A DNA stretch of 64,000 bases. Origin: Gautieria morchelliformis. Lineage: Eukaryota; Basidiomycota; Agaricomycetes; Gomphales; Gomphaceae. Position 1 is the stretch's first letter, and every line of letters begins with the position of its first letter. Shown piece after piece: positions 21,191 to 33,598 of the stretch. Location of the stretch: NCBI GenBank assembly GCA_015179125.1, contig WHVA01000022.1, positions 1 to 64,000 of the forward strand, given 5' to 3'. A program made the position numbers and the translations under genes. Below the pieces are notes generated by a model that made no database searches, was not told the DNA's origin, and was given only the letters and a program-made list of their open reading frames with translations.

Positions 21191-21900
21191 TTTCAATGGC
21201 ATGGAACACCATATCAAGGTGAGATAAGTGCTCTTTGAAAGTTTTGGAGTAGATGACAATGTCGTCAATGTACACCAGTGCAAAAATCCATAGAAATGGA
21301 GCAAGGACACCTTGCATAACTCTCTGGAAAACTGCGGGTCCATTTCTGTACCCGAAGGGTAGACGTCTGAAATGGTATAGGCCTCTGTGCGTCCTAAAAG
21401 CAGTTTTCTCCCTTGCATTGTCAGCCATTTGCAGTTGCGTAAAGCCTGCCAAGGCATCCAGGGTTGAGAGCCAGCGGGATCCAGTGAGTGCCTGTAGAAT
21501 GGCATCTTGTCTAGGTAAAGGGAATTCGTCCGGCACTACTACTTCGTTAAGTTTCCTGTAGTCAATGCACATTCGAGGTTTTCCGTTCCGATAGGATATC
21601 AGAGCAGGGAAACCCCAAGGACTCTTGGATGGTTCAATGACCCCAAGGCTGAGCCATGAGTCCATCTGTTTGTCAATGACTTCCCTCTTGGCAGGAGAGG
21701 CATTATAAGGAGGTAGTGAAATTTCTTTGGTATCGGGCCGCAGAGTAATTTCCACTTTGGCATCATAATGTCCAAGCCTACCATCTAGGCCAAATGCATC
21801 TTTGTGAGAAAGGATGACATTCTCCAGAGCTTTCCTGTCAGGTTCATCGAGTTCAGGAGAGAAGTCGATTTCATTCAACAGTTGATTCTCAGGAACATCT
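21191..21900 (-). pseudogene. Ty3-C reverse transcriptase, truncated
   Basis: This reading, overlapping the end of the gag-pro frame, gives KEISLPPYNASPAKREVID, RKLNEVVVPDEFPLPRQD, a palm motif FGYRNGPAVFQRVM and catalytic YIDD (near 21262). It stops matching RT after LDMVFHAIERSG and becomes Ty3-D protease. It is in the -1 frame relative to gag-pro, overlapping near 21880-21900. RNase H, integrase and the 3' LTR of Ty3-C are absent. Confidence 0.85.
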
Positions 21901-24900
21901 TCCGTTTGGGACCTCCTTGAATAACTTCACTATGAGATTCCAAAGTAGCAGAGGTTGCAGCATCACCTGGCAGAGCATTCTGCAGGGCCAGGGCTTGGAT
22001 AGGCCTAGCATGTGATTTGCAGGACTCTAACTGCTTTGGGTCCATACTTGCAGCCTTGTCTAGCCAGCTGGAAGGGTTTCTAGCATGACCTAAGAGCTGT
22101 CCCTGATGTATAGTAACCGGCTGAGAAGAAAAGTTGCTCACGTGCAACCGGGGATTATTACGAGATACTAATGCATCTGTAATCCCATAGAAATCTTCCG
22201 GGCCTTTGTTGGAATGAAGTACTTTCTCAACAAAGACCTCATTGCCATTACCAGGGAAGTGAATGGATACAGGTATGAGTGATGCAGATTCAGGAGGAAT
22301 AGTGACGGGGTAAAGGGCCCTGACACTTGAATCAGCTATGAGAGCTCTCTGCCTTCTTCTGGACTTCTTAAGGCGTCTGTGAGCCTTAAACTTGGAAGTA
22401 AGAGAAGCCAGGTCAGGCAAAGCTCTAATTTTGAAAGAGTGACCCTTCTCATCTTGTAAAGGAGTGCTGACCGAACTCTCAATTTTGGTCTTACGACCAG
22501 TGTTCCCAAATAAGAGATAGCTATCTGAGCCCTCTCTGATTAAGGAAATGGAGTACTGATCAGCAAAATCATTTCCAAGAATAACAGGGGTTGTCATTCC
22601 TTTGACGACATATGCTTCGATTTCAAGTTGGACAGGACCATCGTCCGAGTCAAAGTAAATGGGAACAGTAACGTATCCCGAGATTTTAGATGAACCAGTA
22701 ACTTGAATCAAGTTAATTTTCTGGCCCGTCTTGACCCTAGGAGGGTTCTCCATAGAGTGGAGAGCATTCTGAGAGATGAGGGAGATGTCTGAACCAGAGT
22801 CAGCTACTAGAGCTTGCTGATTCTTTCCATATTCCCCTAACCAAACGTTCGTGGTAGTGGCAGATGATCCAAGGAATGCACAACCCACAGGTCTGGACAT
22901 TAACCTCCTGAGTTTAATCAGAGAGTTTGGGGCCCAACTAGTGAGTTTAGAATTCTTCAGGAAGGTTACTACCTGTTTGGAACCCTTCAGGAGTTTCCTC
23001 CTCTCTCGGCGAGTTTTAGGATAAGACTCTCCTTGAAGAGAAGGAGCAGGGGTACCATTACCATCCAAGTTATTGGATCCCCCCAGTCTGGACTTGCTCT
23101 CAAAAAGACTAATTGATGGTTTGGTGAGCTGGCAATGAGCTTCCTGAGACTGAGGAGCTTCGTGAAGGTCAGAGAGAGATTCTTCAGATTCTGCTTCAGT
23201 CTCAGCACTTATTGAGTTTACATGAGCTGGGTCGGAATCAGAACTGTGTTCTGACTCGTGAATGGCTTCGAGGTATAAATCCTCATAGGCCACATAGGCA
23301 TTGTGTTCTTCAACGGAAACATGAGTGAGATGAGTGTAAGCCGTTGCTTTCGCATGTTTGCACTCATTGTCCCAATGCTTACTGCTTCCGCAATGCCTGC
23401 ATGGTCTAGCTCCCTTGGAATCAGGAGTAGCTCTCGTAGACACATTCGAGTCATCCTTAGGATGCTTGGGAGTGCCTAGCTTTGGTGTCCATCCTACCAG
23501 ATGAGTTCTAGCATCTCGGAATGATCTATCCCCAGTGTTTCTAGAGTCAAATCGTGGTCTGGATTGCAAAGCACTTTCCAAATTTCTAATGCGCCTTTCC
23601 ATACTATCACCAGAGGTGAAAGGTGGATGAGATAAGGATTCCTCATGATATTTGATAGCAGATTGGAATTCAACTGCATCAGCACACCGATGAGAATCGA
23701 TAACAGTGTGCCAGTAGGGTGGAGCTCCGTTCATAATTTCCATAATGAGTTCTGAGTCTGTCAGCTTACTGACCAGCCTCAGCAGCTCTGCCTTTCTAAC
23801 ATAGTACTCACTAGGAGTCTCATTAGCATGGCCAGCTTCTCGGAAAGTAGCACGGTTTGCTCTGGCCTTCTGTCTATCAAGCCAGGCTCGGTTCATGTAA
23901 TAAGCCCCAATTACGTCCCTGATTGACTTCCAATCCAGAGTGGCTTCTTGACGATAGGACAAGGGTAAGGAAAAGAACCAGCGCTCCGCGCTCTTATGCA
24001 GTCTCAAAGGAACAATTCGTCCCAGTTGTTTGAAGACTGTGGTTGAGTTTTGAGACAGGTGGTTCACCTTTAAAATCCATTGTGCCAAAGTGTCAGGATT
24101 GCCATCCCATTCAGGGACCAAGTCAGGACGCAACTTGTTATCGAAATAGGCTTCCATCTTGCTCTGATTGAAGGAGGTTTCAGAGCCAGACTTATCCTCT
24201 TTAAGACCATCCCCCCTGTATGGGTTAGGGTCTCCACTGCCACCACCACCACCATTACCACCGTCAGGTGGGCCTGAGTCATCAGGTCTACCAGGTGGGT
24301 TACTTCTTCCTCCTGAAGGGAGTTGAGGAAGAATAGGAGGATAGGGACTAGGTGTGTGAGGAGGGTCTGAGGACTCATCATCAGAAGGGTCACCTCCTGG
24401 AGGGGGTGCTCCTCCAGAAACTCCATGGGTTCTAGAAGGAACCACAGAGGATTCTGGGATACTGAAGATAGTCCTCCTTCGATTAGGAGCAGGAGTTTGG
24501 AACATCTCCTCTAAACCATCAGACCCAGTAAGCTTGGTAGGGTCCTGGTTGTAAGGTGAACGAAAAGTCATAGATGGTCTAGGCCCACGTGTGTAAGCAG
24601 TAGACTGTCTACGTCTAATCTGATCATGGTCTATAGGAAGACCTTGTTCAGAGTCACCTTGAGGGACTATAGGGAGACTAGAGACATATTGAGGCTGGGG
24701 AGCCAAGATAGGTTCGTGACTCTGACTTACTGGATTAACCATAGTTGGGGAAGAGTCATGTCCAAAAGCAGGAGCTTCATGAACTAGATGAACTCTGGCC
24801 TCATTGAAATGGTTATCAGCAGTCGCTTTTCTAGTCAAGACCTTGTGAGCTGCTACGTAACGCATCCGAAAGACTTCCGGATCAGTAGACAGTTCAGCAA

Positions 24901-25656
24901 TGTCTGGTAGAGAAGGGGAGACCATTTCATCCCTTGCAGGTTTGAAAGTTCCCTTGACCTTTGCCACAATATCCCAATAGAAGGCTAAGAAGTTTCTACG
25001 TCTTCACGTAGCGTAACAAAAAGCACTTCTAGTTCCTTAGCACTCCATAAGGAGCCTGTCAGCCATTGTGGAGGCAGAGTAGGCAAGGAAGGAGGAGGGA
25101 CATTCAGACTTTGCAAGAGATCTTTCCTGTCATCAGAGATGCGGGTCAGATGCTCGAGTAAAGTCTTGTATTTGAATGCCTCAATGAAGTATCCAATGAC
25201 TCCTCTTCCTGGTACTCGTCCAGCATGGCCAGTTAATACTGACTCTAACAAGGTCAATTCATCTTTGAAGGCACCTTCTGATGCATGAGAGAGGGTCCTA
25301 AATGCTGGTGCATTAGAACGATCAAAGTGCAGCTCTGCTATGCAGAGTAAAGCATCCCTTCTAAGTGAAAGCCTTAAGTCAGTTTTTACATTCCTACGTC
25401 TGTCAGCCACCTTGAAGACCTTGTAAGGCTCACTAGGTGCTAGATAGATGTGGTTAAGAGAGGTTGTTAGAGGGCCATCAAAGGTCCAATCAACCGGCAT
25501 GGGTTCAGATGCACGAGTCATCTGGGCTAAAGGTGTCCCCCTTGGGCTAACCTCAACTACCATAGAATTGTCCACGTATGGATGATTCATAGGAGTAGCT
25601 GGAAGTAAGCGAGTGGGAGAACTAGGAGGTGAGTTGTTTTTAGGTGATGCAGACAT
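21875..25656 (-). pseudogene. Ty3-C gag-protease polyprotein
   Basis: Two readings (25656-24985 and 24967-21875) join with one base lost near 24990, so about 1,255 codons form one gag-pro gene; the start at 25656 is the first ATG after the leader. The N-terminal part is Ser/Pro-rich, a helical capsid-like region lies at about 24120-23640 (WDGNPDTLAQWILKV, YYVRKAELLRL), a CCHC zinc knuckle C-x2-C-x4-H-x4-C (CRHCGSSKHWDNEC) near 23370-23410 and a retropepsin DSG (ALVADSGSDISLIS) near 22800, with TPVILGNDF downstream. The 200 codons after the protease have no domain I know. It is long for a Ty3 gag. Apart from the frame change the second reading is intact over 1,030 codons, so this copy is fairly young. 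Confidence 0.8.
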
Positions 25657-25946
25657 ACCTTTATTCTTGAAGGAGGCAAGGTTGTCTCGAGGGCGAAACG
25701 ATTCGAAACGAGGATCAATACAGTTGGGTGTTGAGCAAGGGTTGAGATAAGTTGAAGGTGAGGGAGGAGAGGTAAGAATAGAGTAAGGATGTGTACCTTC
25801 CCTTGAGAGTTTCTGAACAGAAGCTCCTAAGGAAGAGGATACGAGGTTAAGAACTGCTTGTGTGATAGCAGGTTTCTTTTTCTCAGCTATTGTAGCAAAC
25901 TCTACACTCTAGGCACTGCGAAAGCAATTCCCAGAGCGTCCACCAG
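25657..25946 (-). promoter_or_regulatory. Ty3-C leader with candidate primer binding site
   Basis: This is the stretch between the proposed 5' LTR and the gag start. Next to the LTR, with one spacer base, the minus strand reads TGGTGGACGCTCTGGG (25930-25945), which begins with TGG, as expected for a site pairing with the CCA end of a tRNA. I cannot name the tRNA from sequence alone. Confidence 0.45.
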
Positions 25947-27413
25947 TGTTTTGGAACCCTTCAAGACTTTGGTGTTATTGCTAACGCCTCTGTCTATCAG
26001 AACGTGTCGTTTACACGACTAGTAGAATACCAATTCAATGCAGCAGCACAACTCCGGAAATAATTTAATATTTGTACCTTGGTTGCAATCTGTGTAATAA
26101 CTAGTCCAAGTTATTACAGGTAGAAGGCAATGTGTTTCTTAGCTGCACTGAACAATAAACTAAAAGAGTGTGTAGGTTCAAGGACACTATCGGGGTCCAA
26201 GAGTATTCCTTTTAATAAAGAGGGAATAGGCTCCGCAGGAGAGTTTGTAAGTGGATTGGGTCGACCAACGTCAATGCACTGCAATAACGAGAGAGTAATG
26301 TGAAGTGGCTTTCGCGCACAACTTGACTTGACTTGTGAAAGTCACTGAACAGGAAAATCAACTGAACAGCTCGTCTCGGGTATTGGAGTGCTAATTGACA
26401 AGAAAATCGATTGCCAACCTCACTCTGTAGAGTTTCACCCAGCGTGTTAGGCTAAGTGGCTAAGCAGTAAAGCAACTACTTAACTAAGAATAGTTACTCT
26501 AAGCAAGAGTAGTATTCTAGTTCGGGTTAGGAACTTAGATAAGATGTGCAAGTCACACAAGCGGTGTAGGATAGAAGATGGGTAGATTGATTGCTCAAAG
26601 GGCAGGCAAAGGGCCTCCTTTATATTGTAATGTACAGGAGCTTAGTAAGCAGGTAGAACCTTCTATCTATTAATGGAATGGGGGAAGAAGCTTGTGGAAG
26701 ATGGAAGAAAGGGTTGGAAGAAACTGGCTGTTTCCAGGGGACTCTACCATGCTTCCTACCAATCAGAGCTTGATTTGTCAGGAATGACTCACTGAAAAGG
26801 GTCATGTGCCATAGCACAGCTTGGCTGAGTCATGTACTCCTGACTCACCAAGTTGTGCCTGGATTGGTTGAGTCATTGAGGCTGTATCTCCAGATGACCA
26901 TGTATTTGGCACTCAGAAGCTGAGTAAGCAGTTCTGAGCCAATTAGGGCTCTGTAGCCATGATTACTAAGAGCACTGCTTAGCACAGCTGGGCATAGCCT
27001 GGTACAGCCCAGTTGTCATGACTGACCATGATCCCCATTGTTTGGTGAAGCCAAACAGGCTGCACAGTTGCTATGGCTGCATATAGCAACTGTTTGGGAC
27101 TCAGCTGGAAATACTGAGTGAGCCATCCTGCCGGACTTGTGGGTGCTTGGGTGACCATAAGTCCGAAAATGCGGCCACCGCCGAGGTGCCCGGCTGAGTT
27201 TGAAATAGAGCGCCGAGAACAGAGTTGTGGGTGCTAGAGGATCCAAAACTCTGTAATGACAGAAAAATGGTAGTTTGAGCCATGGAGACTTTGGAAAAAT
27301 AAGGAAAAATATGAGCTAACTAGAGGAATGTTTGAAAAGCCTTTCCCCAGTTATATTAACAGCATACAGATACTGTTAATTCCTCAAATGTGTTTTTACA
27401 TGTTGTCAAGACA
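25947..27413 (-). repeat. 5' LTR of Ty3-C (about 1.47 kb)
   Basis: Proposed ends on the plus strand are TGTTTTGGAACC (25947) and TTGTCAAGACA (27413). The left edge is supported by the adjacent tRNA-primer-like site, the right edge by the exact point where the Ty3-B reading frame stops making sense. There is no second copy in the window to confirm the length. No meaningful ORF is inside. Confidence 0.55.
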
Positions 27414-30222
27414 AAAAGAAAAGACTAGGGCTGGTTGAGCAGCCTTCCTTGGCTGGTTGAACAGCCGTTCCCCTACAGTACGCATCCCGTAAGACCTTAG
27501 ACAGGTCTACGCCTTGCTCAACGACCCGGCACAGGGGCGCGCCGCCATTTCCTGCGGCGATGACTCTGACATCATTGTCGTCATCATCGTGTGACGCGGC
27601 GACGTTAGCGGGCTCTGGTGAGCCCTCGTTTAATGCGGTGGATTCCGTTACTCTCGCCTCTGTCTTCTCAGCGAGGCATTTAGAGCATCTTGTCGCCACT
27701 GTTCGCAGCTCGATATACCGGTCGGTGGGCAATAACTCACCGTCCGGGTCTAAACGCACATCTGCGTTCACGAAGACGTGGTCCAGGTGATTGTCATCAC
27801 TCGTGTCGTTCTCGTAGTAGCGGGACAGGCAGTCTGCTACCTTGTTCTCTACGCCGCCAACATGAACGGTGTTGAAATTGAACCGGGATAGAAACTACCA
27901 CCATCTGACCTGGCGGTCAGAGAGGCTCTTCTGGGTCTCGAAGTACTCGAGCCCTTTGTGGTCTGTGACAAGGGTGAACCCTCGCCCCGGCAGTTTGTCC
28001 TCCCATTTCATGAGAGCCTTGAGCACCGCGATTGTCTCGTGCTCGTGAGTCCGGTAGTGTTGCTGAGCAACGCTGAACTTCTTTGACAAGAAGCCGGCAG
28101 GTCGACAGGTTTTCCAGTCAGGACCTTGGCCGTAGACCACACCGACACCGGCTTTTGACCCGTCGGTGATCACCCAGATCGGCTCTGGGCACCTTGCGTC
28201 TACTGGATGCAGGATCGGGGCCTTACAGGCCAACGCCTTAATGCTTTGCCAGCATTTGTCTAGTAGTGGAGTCCATTCGAATGGATGGTTATTACGTGCA
28301 CAGCCCGATAGTGGGGTGGTATATGCGCTAACATCTGGCATGTAGTGTGCCAGATACTGTACCAGCCCGAGGAAACGCTGGACGTGGTTGAACGTCCGTG
28401 GCCTACACCACTCACAGATGCATTGCATCTTGTCCTCGTCGGCATGTACCCCTCGGCCATTGATGATATGGCCGAGACACTCCATTCAGATGGAATAGAG
28501 GTCCACCTTTTTCTTGCTCAGAAAAAGGTGATTCTTCCTCAGTCTGTCAAAGACGATGTAGAGGTGCTCTTCATGCTCTTGTATTGAGAGTGAGAATATG
28601 AAGATGTCGTCCATGTATACATGGACGAAGCGACCTATGCAGTCGCGGAAAATGGCTGTCATCAGCCATTGGAATGTTGATGGGGCGTTACAGTCCCCCA
28701 TCTGTATCACCTGGCTCCTGAAGGTGCCAAGGATTGTGACAAAGGCAGTCTTTGCTACGTGATCCGGATGGATCCGGATCTGCTCGTATGCTTCTGACAT
28801 ATCGAGTTTTGTTCAATACTGACAGCGAGCCATGTCACTGCGGATGATATCCTGATCCAGGAAGGGCGTGACATCCTTCACCGTGTTCTCGTTCTGCTGG
28901 CGCAGATCGAAGACGGTTCGCAATGTACCGTTCTTCTTCGGCACACACAGCATGGGCACGGCCTGCTGCGCGACTGCCAGAATCCACCACTTTGCAGTGG
29001 TGTATCGTTCTATCTTAGCCGACAGTTCCTCTCAGAAGTGTTCGGGGCATTTTGGTAGTCGATACCGCATGTGCTTGTTGGGATCGATGAGGTTGATCTC
29101 CCGTAGTGGCGGGAGTTCTAATGGAATTCCACTGATTAAGTCAGTGATTCGTTCCATCCATTCCTCACGGAGGCGAGGAAGGTCATCATCCGTGAGGATG
29201 ATGGTGGTGGTTGGCTTAGAAGCCATTAGGCGCTGTGGGCGTCTATTAGGTCCCGCGGCGCGTGGAACCGCTTTCCTCTTCCCCATCGCTTTCACCGTTA
29301 GGTGAGAGTGCCTCTCCCTACAGTTGTAGGGTGAGTTCGAGGACGAGTCGTCCCGCGACTCATCCTCCTGGCTTCAATGAGCCAGGTTAGGCTTCAGTGC
29401 CTGGGTGATCCTGCTCACCCATGGCCCCTTGTCCTCGTTCATCGATCCATTGTCGTCGAATGAGACCTTGCCCGTGGGGATCACTTCGTTCCCCTTGCGG
29501 ATCGTCCCTGGGCTCGAGAAGTCCAGGGTTATGCCGAATCTCCTTAGGAACGGTGTCCCTAAGATAGTGTCATAATATTCGTCATATGTCTCACGACCAA
29601 ATTTGATGGTCGTGTTCGTTCCATAGTTGATCGTGGAACGGCTGCCTATGCAGGCTAGCTGCAGTGCAATTGGCTGCTCCAGGGAGAATGTCTGCATCCC
29701 TGTAGCTCACGTGAATTCGGGGGATAGCAGTACCCCTTCGCTGCCGCTATCTAGCACGCAGTGGGCTTTTACGCTGTTTATTTCCCAGTACCCCGATAGG
29801 GTACGGTTCTCGCTGCGCAGGCGTGTTGGCCACATCCTGTGTTTGCTTCGGTGGTGATACACCGGCTCGGCCGCCTTGTCTGGCGTGACCGACGTGTGTG
29901 CCACCATGACTTTCGTGGCGGTTTCATCCTCCGGCGCAAATCTGATCGCGCTGGACCTGTAGGTGGTGTCTTCCACCTCCTCGTCCCATTCGTAGTATTG
30001 GGACAGCTTGGGGTCCCACTCTTCAGCGGGCATGTCCGTTGTCCGGAGTGTCATTGGGTTGGGGATCACCCTCCCCCTCTTCATCAATTTGATGGAGAGA
30101 ATTTTGACCAAGATCCGTCTCCGGATCTTCGGTCTCCTCTTCGTGCCTCGTGGCCGCTGTCCTGATACTGGACTTAAGCCGGGGGCATTCCACCCTCTTG
30201 TGGCCAGGTTGGCCACATTCAA
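27414..30222 (-). pseudogene. Ty3-B pol: protease, RT, RNase H
   Basis: All pieces lie in one minus-strand frame: retropepsin with CVLDSGSEG near 29740 and GTPFLRRFGITLD near 29530, RT with KKNGTLRTVFDLRQQN (about 28930-28890), LDMSEAYEQIRIHP and YMDD near 28610, RNase H with ITDGSKAGVG near 28160 and VTDHKGLEYF near 27950, then a linker to 27414. In-frame stops sit at 29707, 29374, 29032, 28813, 28486 (all TGA) and 27895 (TAG). The five TGA codons fall where related proteins have Arg, so CGA-to-TGA change explains them. The frame ends at the Ty3-C LTR; the zinc finger and integrase core are gone. Gag lies in a different frame and overlaps by about 200 nt. Confidence 0.85.
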
Positions 30223-31519
30223 AGCATGTGGTGCTGCTTTGGCTGCCGCTGGGCCGATCGTTAGGCCGGCCCAACGCTTTCGTTGGTGGGGCAGGTCGTG
30301 GGGACGACCCTGACATTTGAGGCTGTTTAGCTTCAGGCGGGCGTCCAGCTTGTGCTGGGTGTGGGGGCGGTAGCCATTGTCCTGTTCTGCTTCTTGAGAA
30401 CAGGCTGGGCCTGGTCAGGCACGTTTGTGTCAACGGCTTGCTCCCTGTGAGCCGAGCAGCGCTTGCCGTTGCTGCTGCGCTTTCTGCGTGGCACATCCCC
30501 ATGTTGTATCGGGATGCTTCCTCGATCATCCGGGCCATCTCGAAGAGTTGCTCTATTGAGCTGCTCTCAGCATTATAGCCCTTTTTGAGGACTTCGTTGC
30601 GCAGCGTTTCGCGCAGCACCGACATGAACCGTCTCCGGAACGTGTAATAGTCTGGCGGCTGTATCATACGTGCCACGTATTTCATGAGCTCGTTCAGCAT
30701 TTCCTGAACGGTTTTTATGCCCTTCATGACCACGTCGAATTTATTCGATGCATGATGGTACATCAGTGTGTGCAGAAACCTTTTTTGAAGGCCTTGCATC
30801 ACAGTTTCCAGCGTCCAGCTGCGGACCTGGCGATCGAAGTGTTCCATGTTTCGAAGGAACCACTCCTGGGCTTCGCAGGTGAGGTGAGTGCCCACGTAGC
30901 CGACCTGCATGTCTATGCTGGTTGGCCCTAGGAGGCAATTCATTTTCAGCCATCATAGGATGGCTGCCACGAAGATTTCAAACTCTTCGAGGTCAGATCC
31001 CCCGGCATATGGCTCGGGGTGAGCCAATTTCACACCGGCTTTCGCTAGCACAGACTTCTCCGGGTCTGTGTCCGCAGCGTCTGCTAACGCCACGCGGATC
31101 ATCTGTGTGATCCCATCGTATGGCTCCATTGGTACGACGTCGGCCTGGTCAGGGATTCCCTGGCCTTCCGTTGGGGCCATGGATCGCTCGCGCGGCTGTG
31201 ATGCTGCGCGGGGCAGGCTGTTGTATGCCTTGACGGGCCCCAGGCCCGGATCAGGCTTGGGATCGGGAGCATTTTGTGCTCTCGGTTCCGGGGGCGTTTT
31301 GTGCCTGGTGTCCCCGGTCAGTCCCGTGTTGCGGATCCGCAGCCTGCTGTTGTAGGCTGCGTGCACCTGCCGTGCGCCCTGTACGGCTCGCGTGAGCTGC
31401 TCGTCGGGCAGCTGAGCGGTGTGGCTGTGGGCCACTGTTTCTTCAGCGTTCTTCGCTAGTAGCTCGAGTGCCCGTGTGGCGGCGCATGGCTGCGGCTTCT
31501 TTACGCTGCCAGTGTGCAA
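30023..31519 (-). pseudogene. Ty3-B gag, capsid and nucleocapsid
   Basis: A single frame (31519-30023) broken only by TGA at 30953. The capsid-like part includes GGSDLEEFEIFVAAIL, then QVGYVGTHLTCEAQEWF, VMQGLQKRFLH, YVARMIQPPDYYTF. A Gln/Pro-rich linker precedes a CCHC knuckle CFECGQPGHKRVEC near 30190-30230. The end overlaps the start of pol by about 200 nt with pol in the +1 frame, compatible with ribosomal frameshifting as in Ty3, though I see no specific slip site. Confidence 0.8.
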
Positions 31520-32495
31520 CTTCGAGCTCTAAGCTCTCGGTCGTCGTTTCAGAGTCAGGCTCTGAGGCGACCTGATCCCTAATGATCTGTTGGATCGTCT
31601 TACAGCTGTCCGTTGGGGCAGCCGGTTGCTCTTGAGGTTCGTTCCTGAACCTTACATCCTGTTCGATCGGGACGGCTGGCGGCAGCATTCGATGCTTGTC
31701 CCGCTCCTTTCGGCGTGGGTATTCCGCGTCGTGACTGCGTTCATTGGCTGCGGACTGTCGCGAGCTCGGACAAGTTGTGGCGCGTTCCCTGCGTGGGCGG
31801 AGGGCTTTCTGGACGTCCTCCAGCGTGGCTGCATCTTGCAGCCTGATCTCCTCCGCCTGGTGGAGTTCCTTGCCGATTGCTATTAGGGCGGCGGTGGCGT
31901 TGTCAAGCTGCGATGCCAGCTGATCGTGCTTGTGGCGTGTCAGCGTGCTTCGGTGCAGCGCAGCCTGCACCTGTTTGTTCAGGGCCTCTGCCGTCTCATG
32001 GTCGATGGCATGAGCCCTCGAGCTCTTGCGACTGGAGCTCGAGTATTCCAAGCCCTGACCATCATCTGGGGCTCGCCTTTTTTGCCGTTGTTCCCCTTCA
32101 GGGACGATCGTCGTCGCTCTACTTCGTGAGTGTCGGTTCGAGTCATGGCTTTGTGCCCGCCTCGACATTGTTGCTCTACCATCTGACGACGGCGAGACTT
32201 CTCTGACCTTTCCTTTGTCTCTGGGCAGAGAGGAATGGGGGGGCGGCGCCGGCTCATTGCCCGGCGTCATCTCTTCCTCAGCCACGCTCGACGAGACGTG
32301 GTCAGGGTTTTCCTCGTCCTCTACTGGGGGGACGAGGGCGGTGAGATCTATGATCTCTCCGTCTTCTATCGTCCTGGACTCTTGGTCCAGTGTAGCATCA
32401 GCCGTCGTGTCGCTGGGCTGCGCCTGGGGCGTGGACCTCAAGCTCGTCGCTTGTGTCCGTCTTCGACTGTGTGGAATCATCATGCTCACAGCCAA
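31443..32495 (-). pseudogene. Ty3-B gag N-terminal region
   Basis: 350 codons from ATG 32495, rich in Arg, Glu, Ser and Pro, with an acidic stretch (DGEIIDLTALVPPVEDEEN) and a coiled-coil part (residues about 180-250, LTRHKHDQLASQLDNATAALI). It overlaps the next gag reading (31519) in another frame, so a single indel near 31480 separates them. The matrix-like function is inferred from position only. Bases 32496-32592 are leader, cut by the alpha-4 LTR. Confidence 0.6.
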
Positions 32496-32592
32496 CAGTA
32501 GAGGGTCTACTGGAGGGTCTCAACGATGTTTAGTCGTCGACGCAGCGATCTTTTTCAAGATTGCTTCGAATCCACTATCGGTTGGTCGCATG

Positions 32593-33598
32593 TGTCAAGA
32601 TTGGATTTTGGGCGTTAATATTGCATGTTAGTGGCGAATGCCCGAATAGCGTGTGCGATCTAGCGAATCGCCCAGCGAACAGTACTGAAGAGGTAAGGGT
32701 TAAGAAGTAAGAGGGTTACTCGAAAGGAATTTGCCCTGATCTACAGTCATAGCGAAATAGCCCGTGGCACTTGACGATGTAATGTGCAAGGTGTCACGGA
32801 AAGGTTATCTAAGTAGTGACAATCCTTTCGCCGGCAAAGGCACTCCTTCAGAGCCCTTCGCTAACAGCACAGAAAATAACTCGAAGGCTAAGGTAACAAA
32901 GATGAAGTATGAGAACTCACCAGTGATGCCTAAGTCCTCTTCTGGTTGAAGATAGAAATCTACAGGAGAAGGCTCAAGACGATGGTCATAGCGAGGTCAA
33001 GTTTGCACAAGATGGACGTATGATAATTAAACTGGAGAATATACATGCGAATGTAGACTACTTGTACCGAATGCTCATATGGTGCTAGCGAATAGGAAAG
33101 AGGCCGTCTGGAGTCAGGGTTGGATAGGGGTGTGCGGTCAGGATACATAATAGATGAAATAGACATACAATAGAATGGAAGAGGGGTGCGAACATGAAAC
33201 GACAGAGAGGAAAGAGGGCGAAGGCCCCTATGTACGAAAACACACCTTGGGACCTGCATATACACCACCCTGCACGGACTCTTCGTCTGCTGGGTTGATC
33301 CCACATGACCTATGGGTAGGATGCCCCGCAAATGCATTCTGGCCATAGGAACACCCAAAGGGGGTTGAGTTGAGAAGATGATGGGACCAGTGATGAACCA
33401 TCAATCCAGGTAAAGGATGTCGATCGTGTTTGATGGTGTGCCTGCTGGCGAATGATACGAGTAGCGAATGGTCATATGGCGAATGTGATGAATAGCGAAT
33501 GGAGCGAGGAGTGAATGGAGCGAAGACGAGCAAACATGGAAGAGTGGTGAAAGGGAACACAGGGATAGCTGGGTACAAGAAATAAACGAGTCATGACA
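32593..33598 (-). repeat. Solo LTR alpha-4 in the Ty3-B leader
   Basis: It begins TGTCAAGATTGG and ends GAGTCATGACA. Flanks GCATG (32588-32592) and GCCTG (33599-33603) match at four of five bases. It lies between the gag start and the 5' LTR of Ty3-B and is oriented against the Ty3-A 3' LTR. Confidence 0.75.

Noticed and set aside
21880-21910. Programmed -1 frameshift site between Ty3-C gag-pro and RT
   Set aside because: The overlap exists but no X XXY YYZ heptamer is present in the right register; a simple indel is equally likely.
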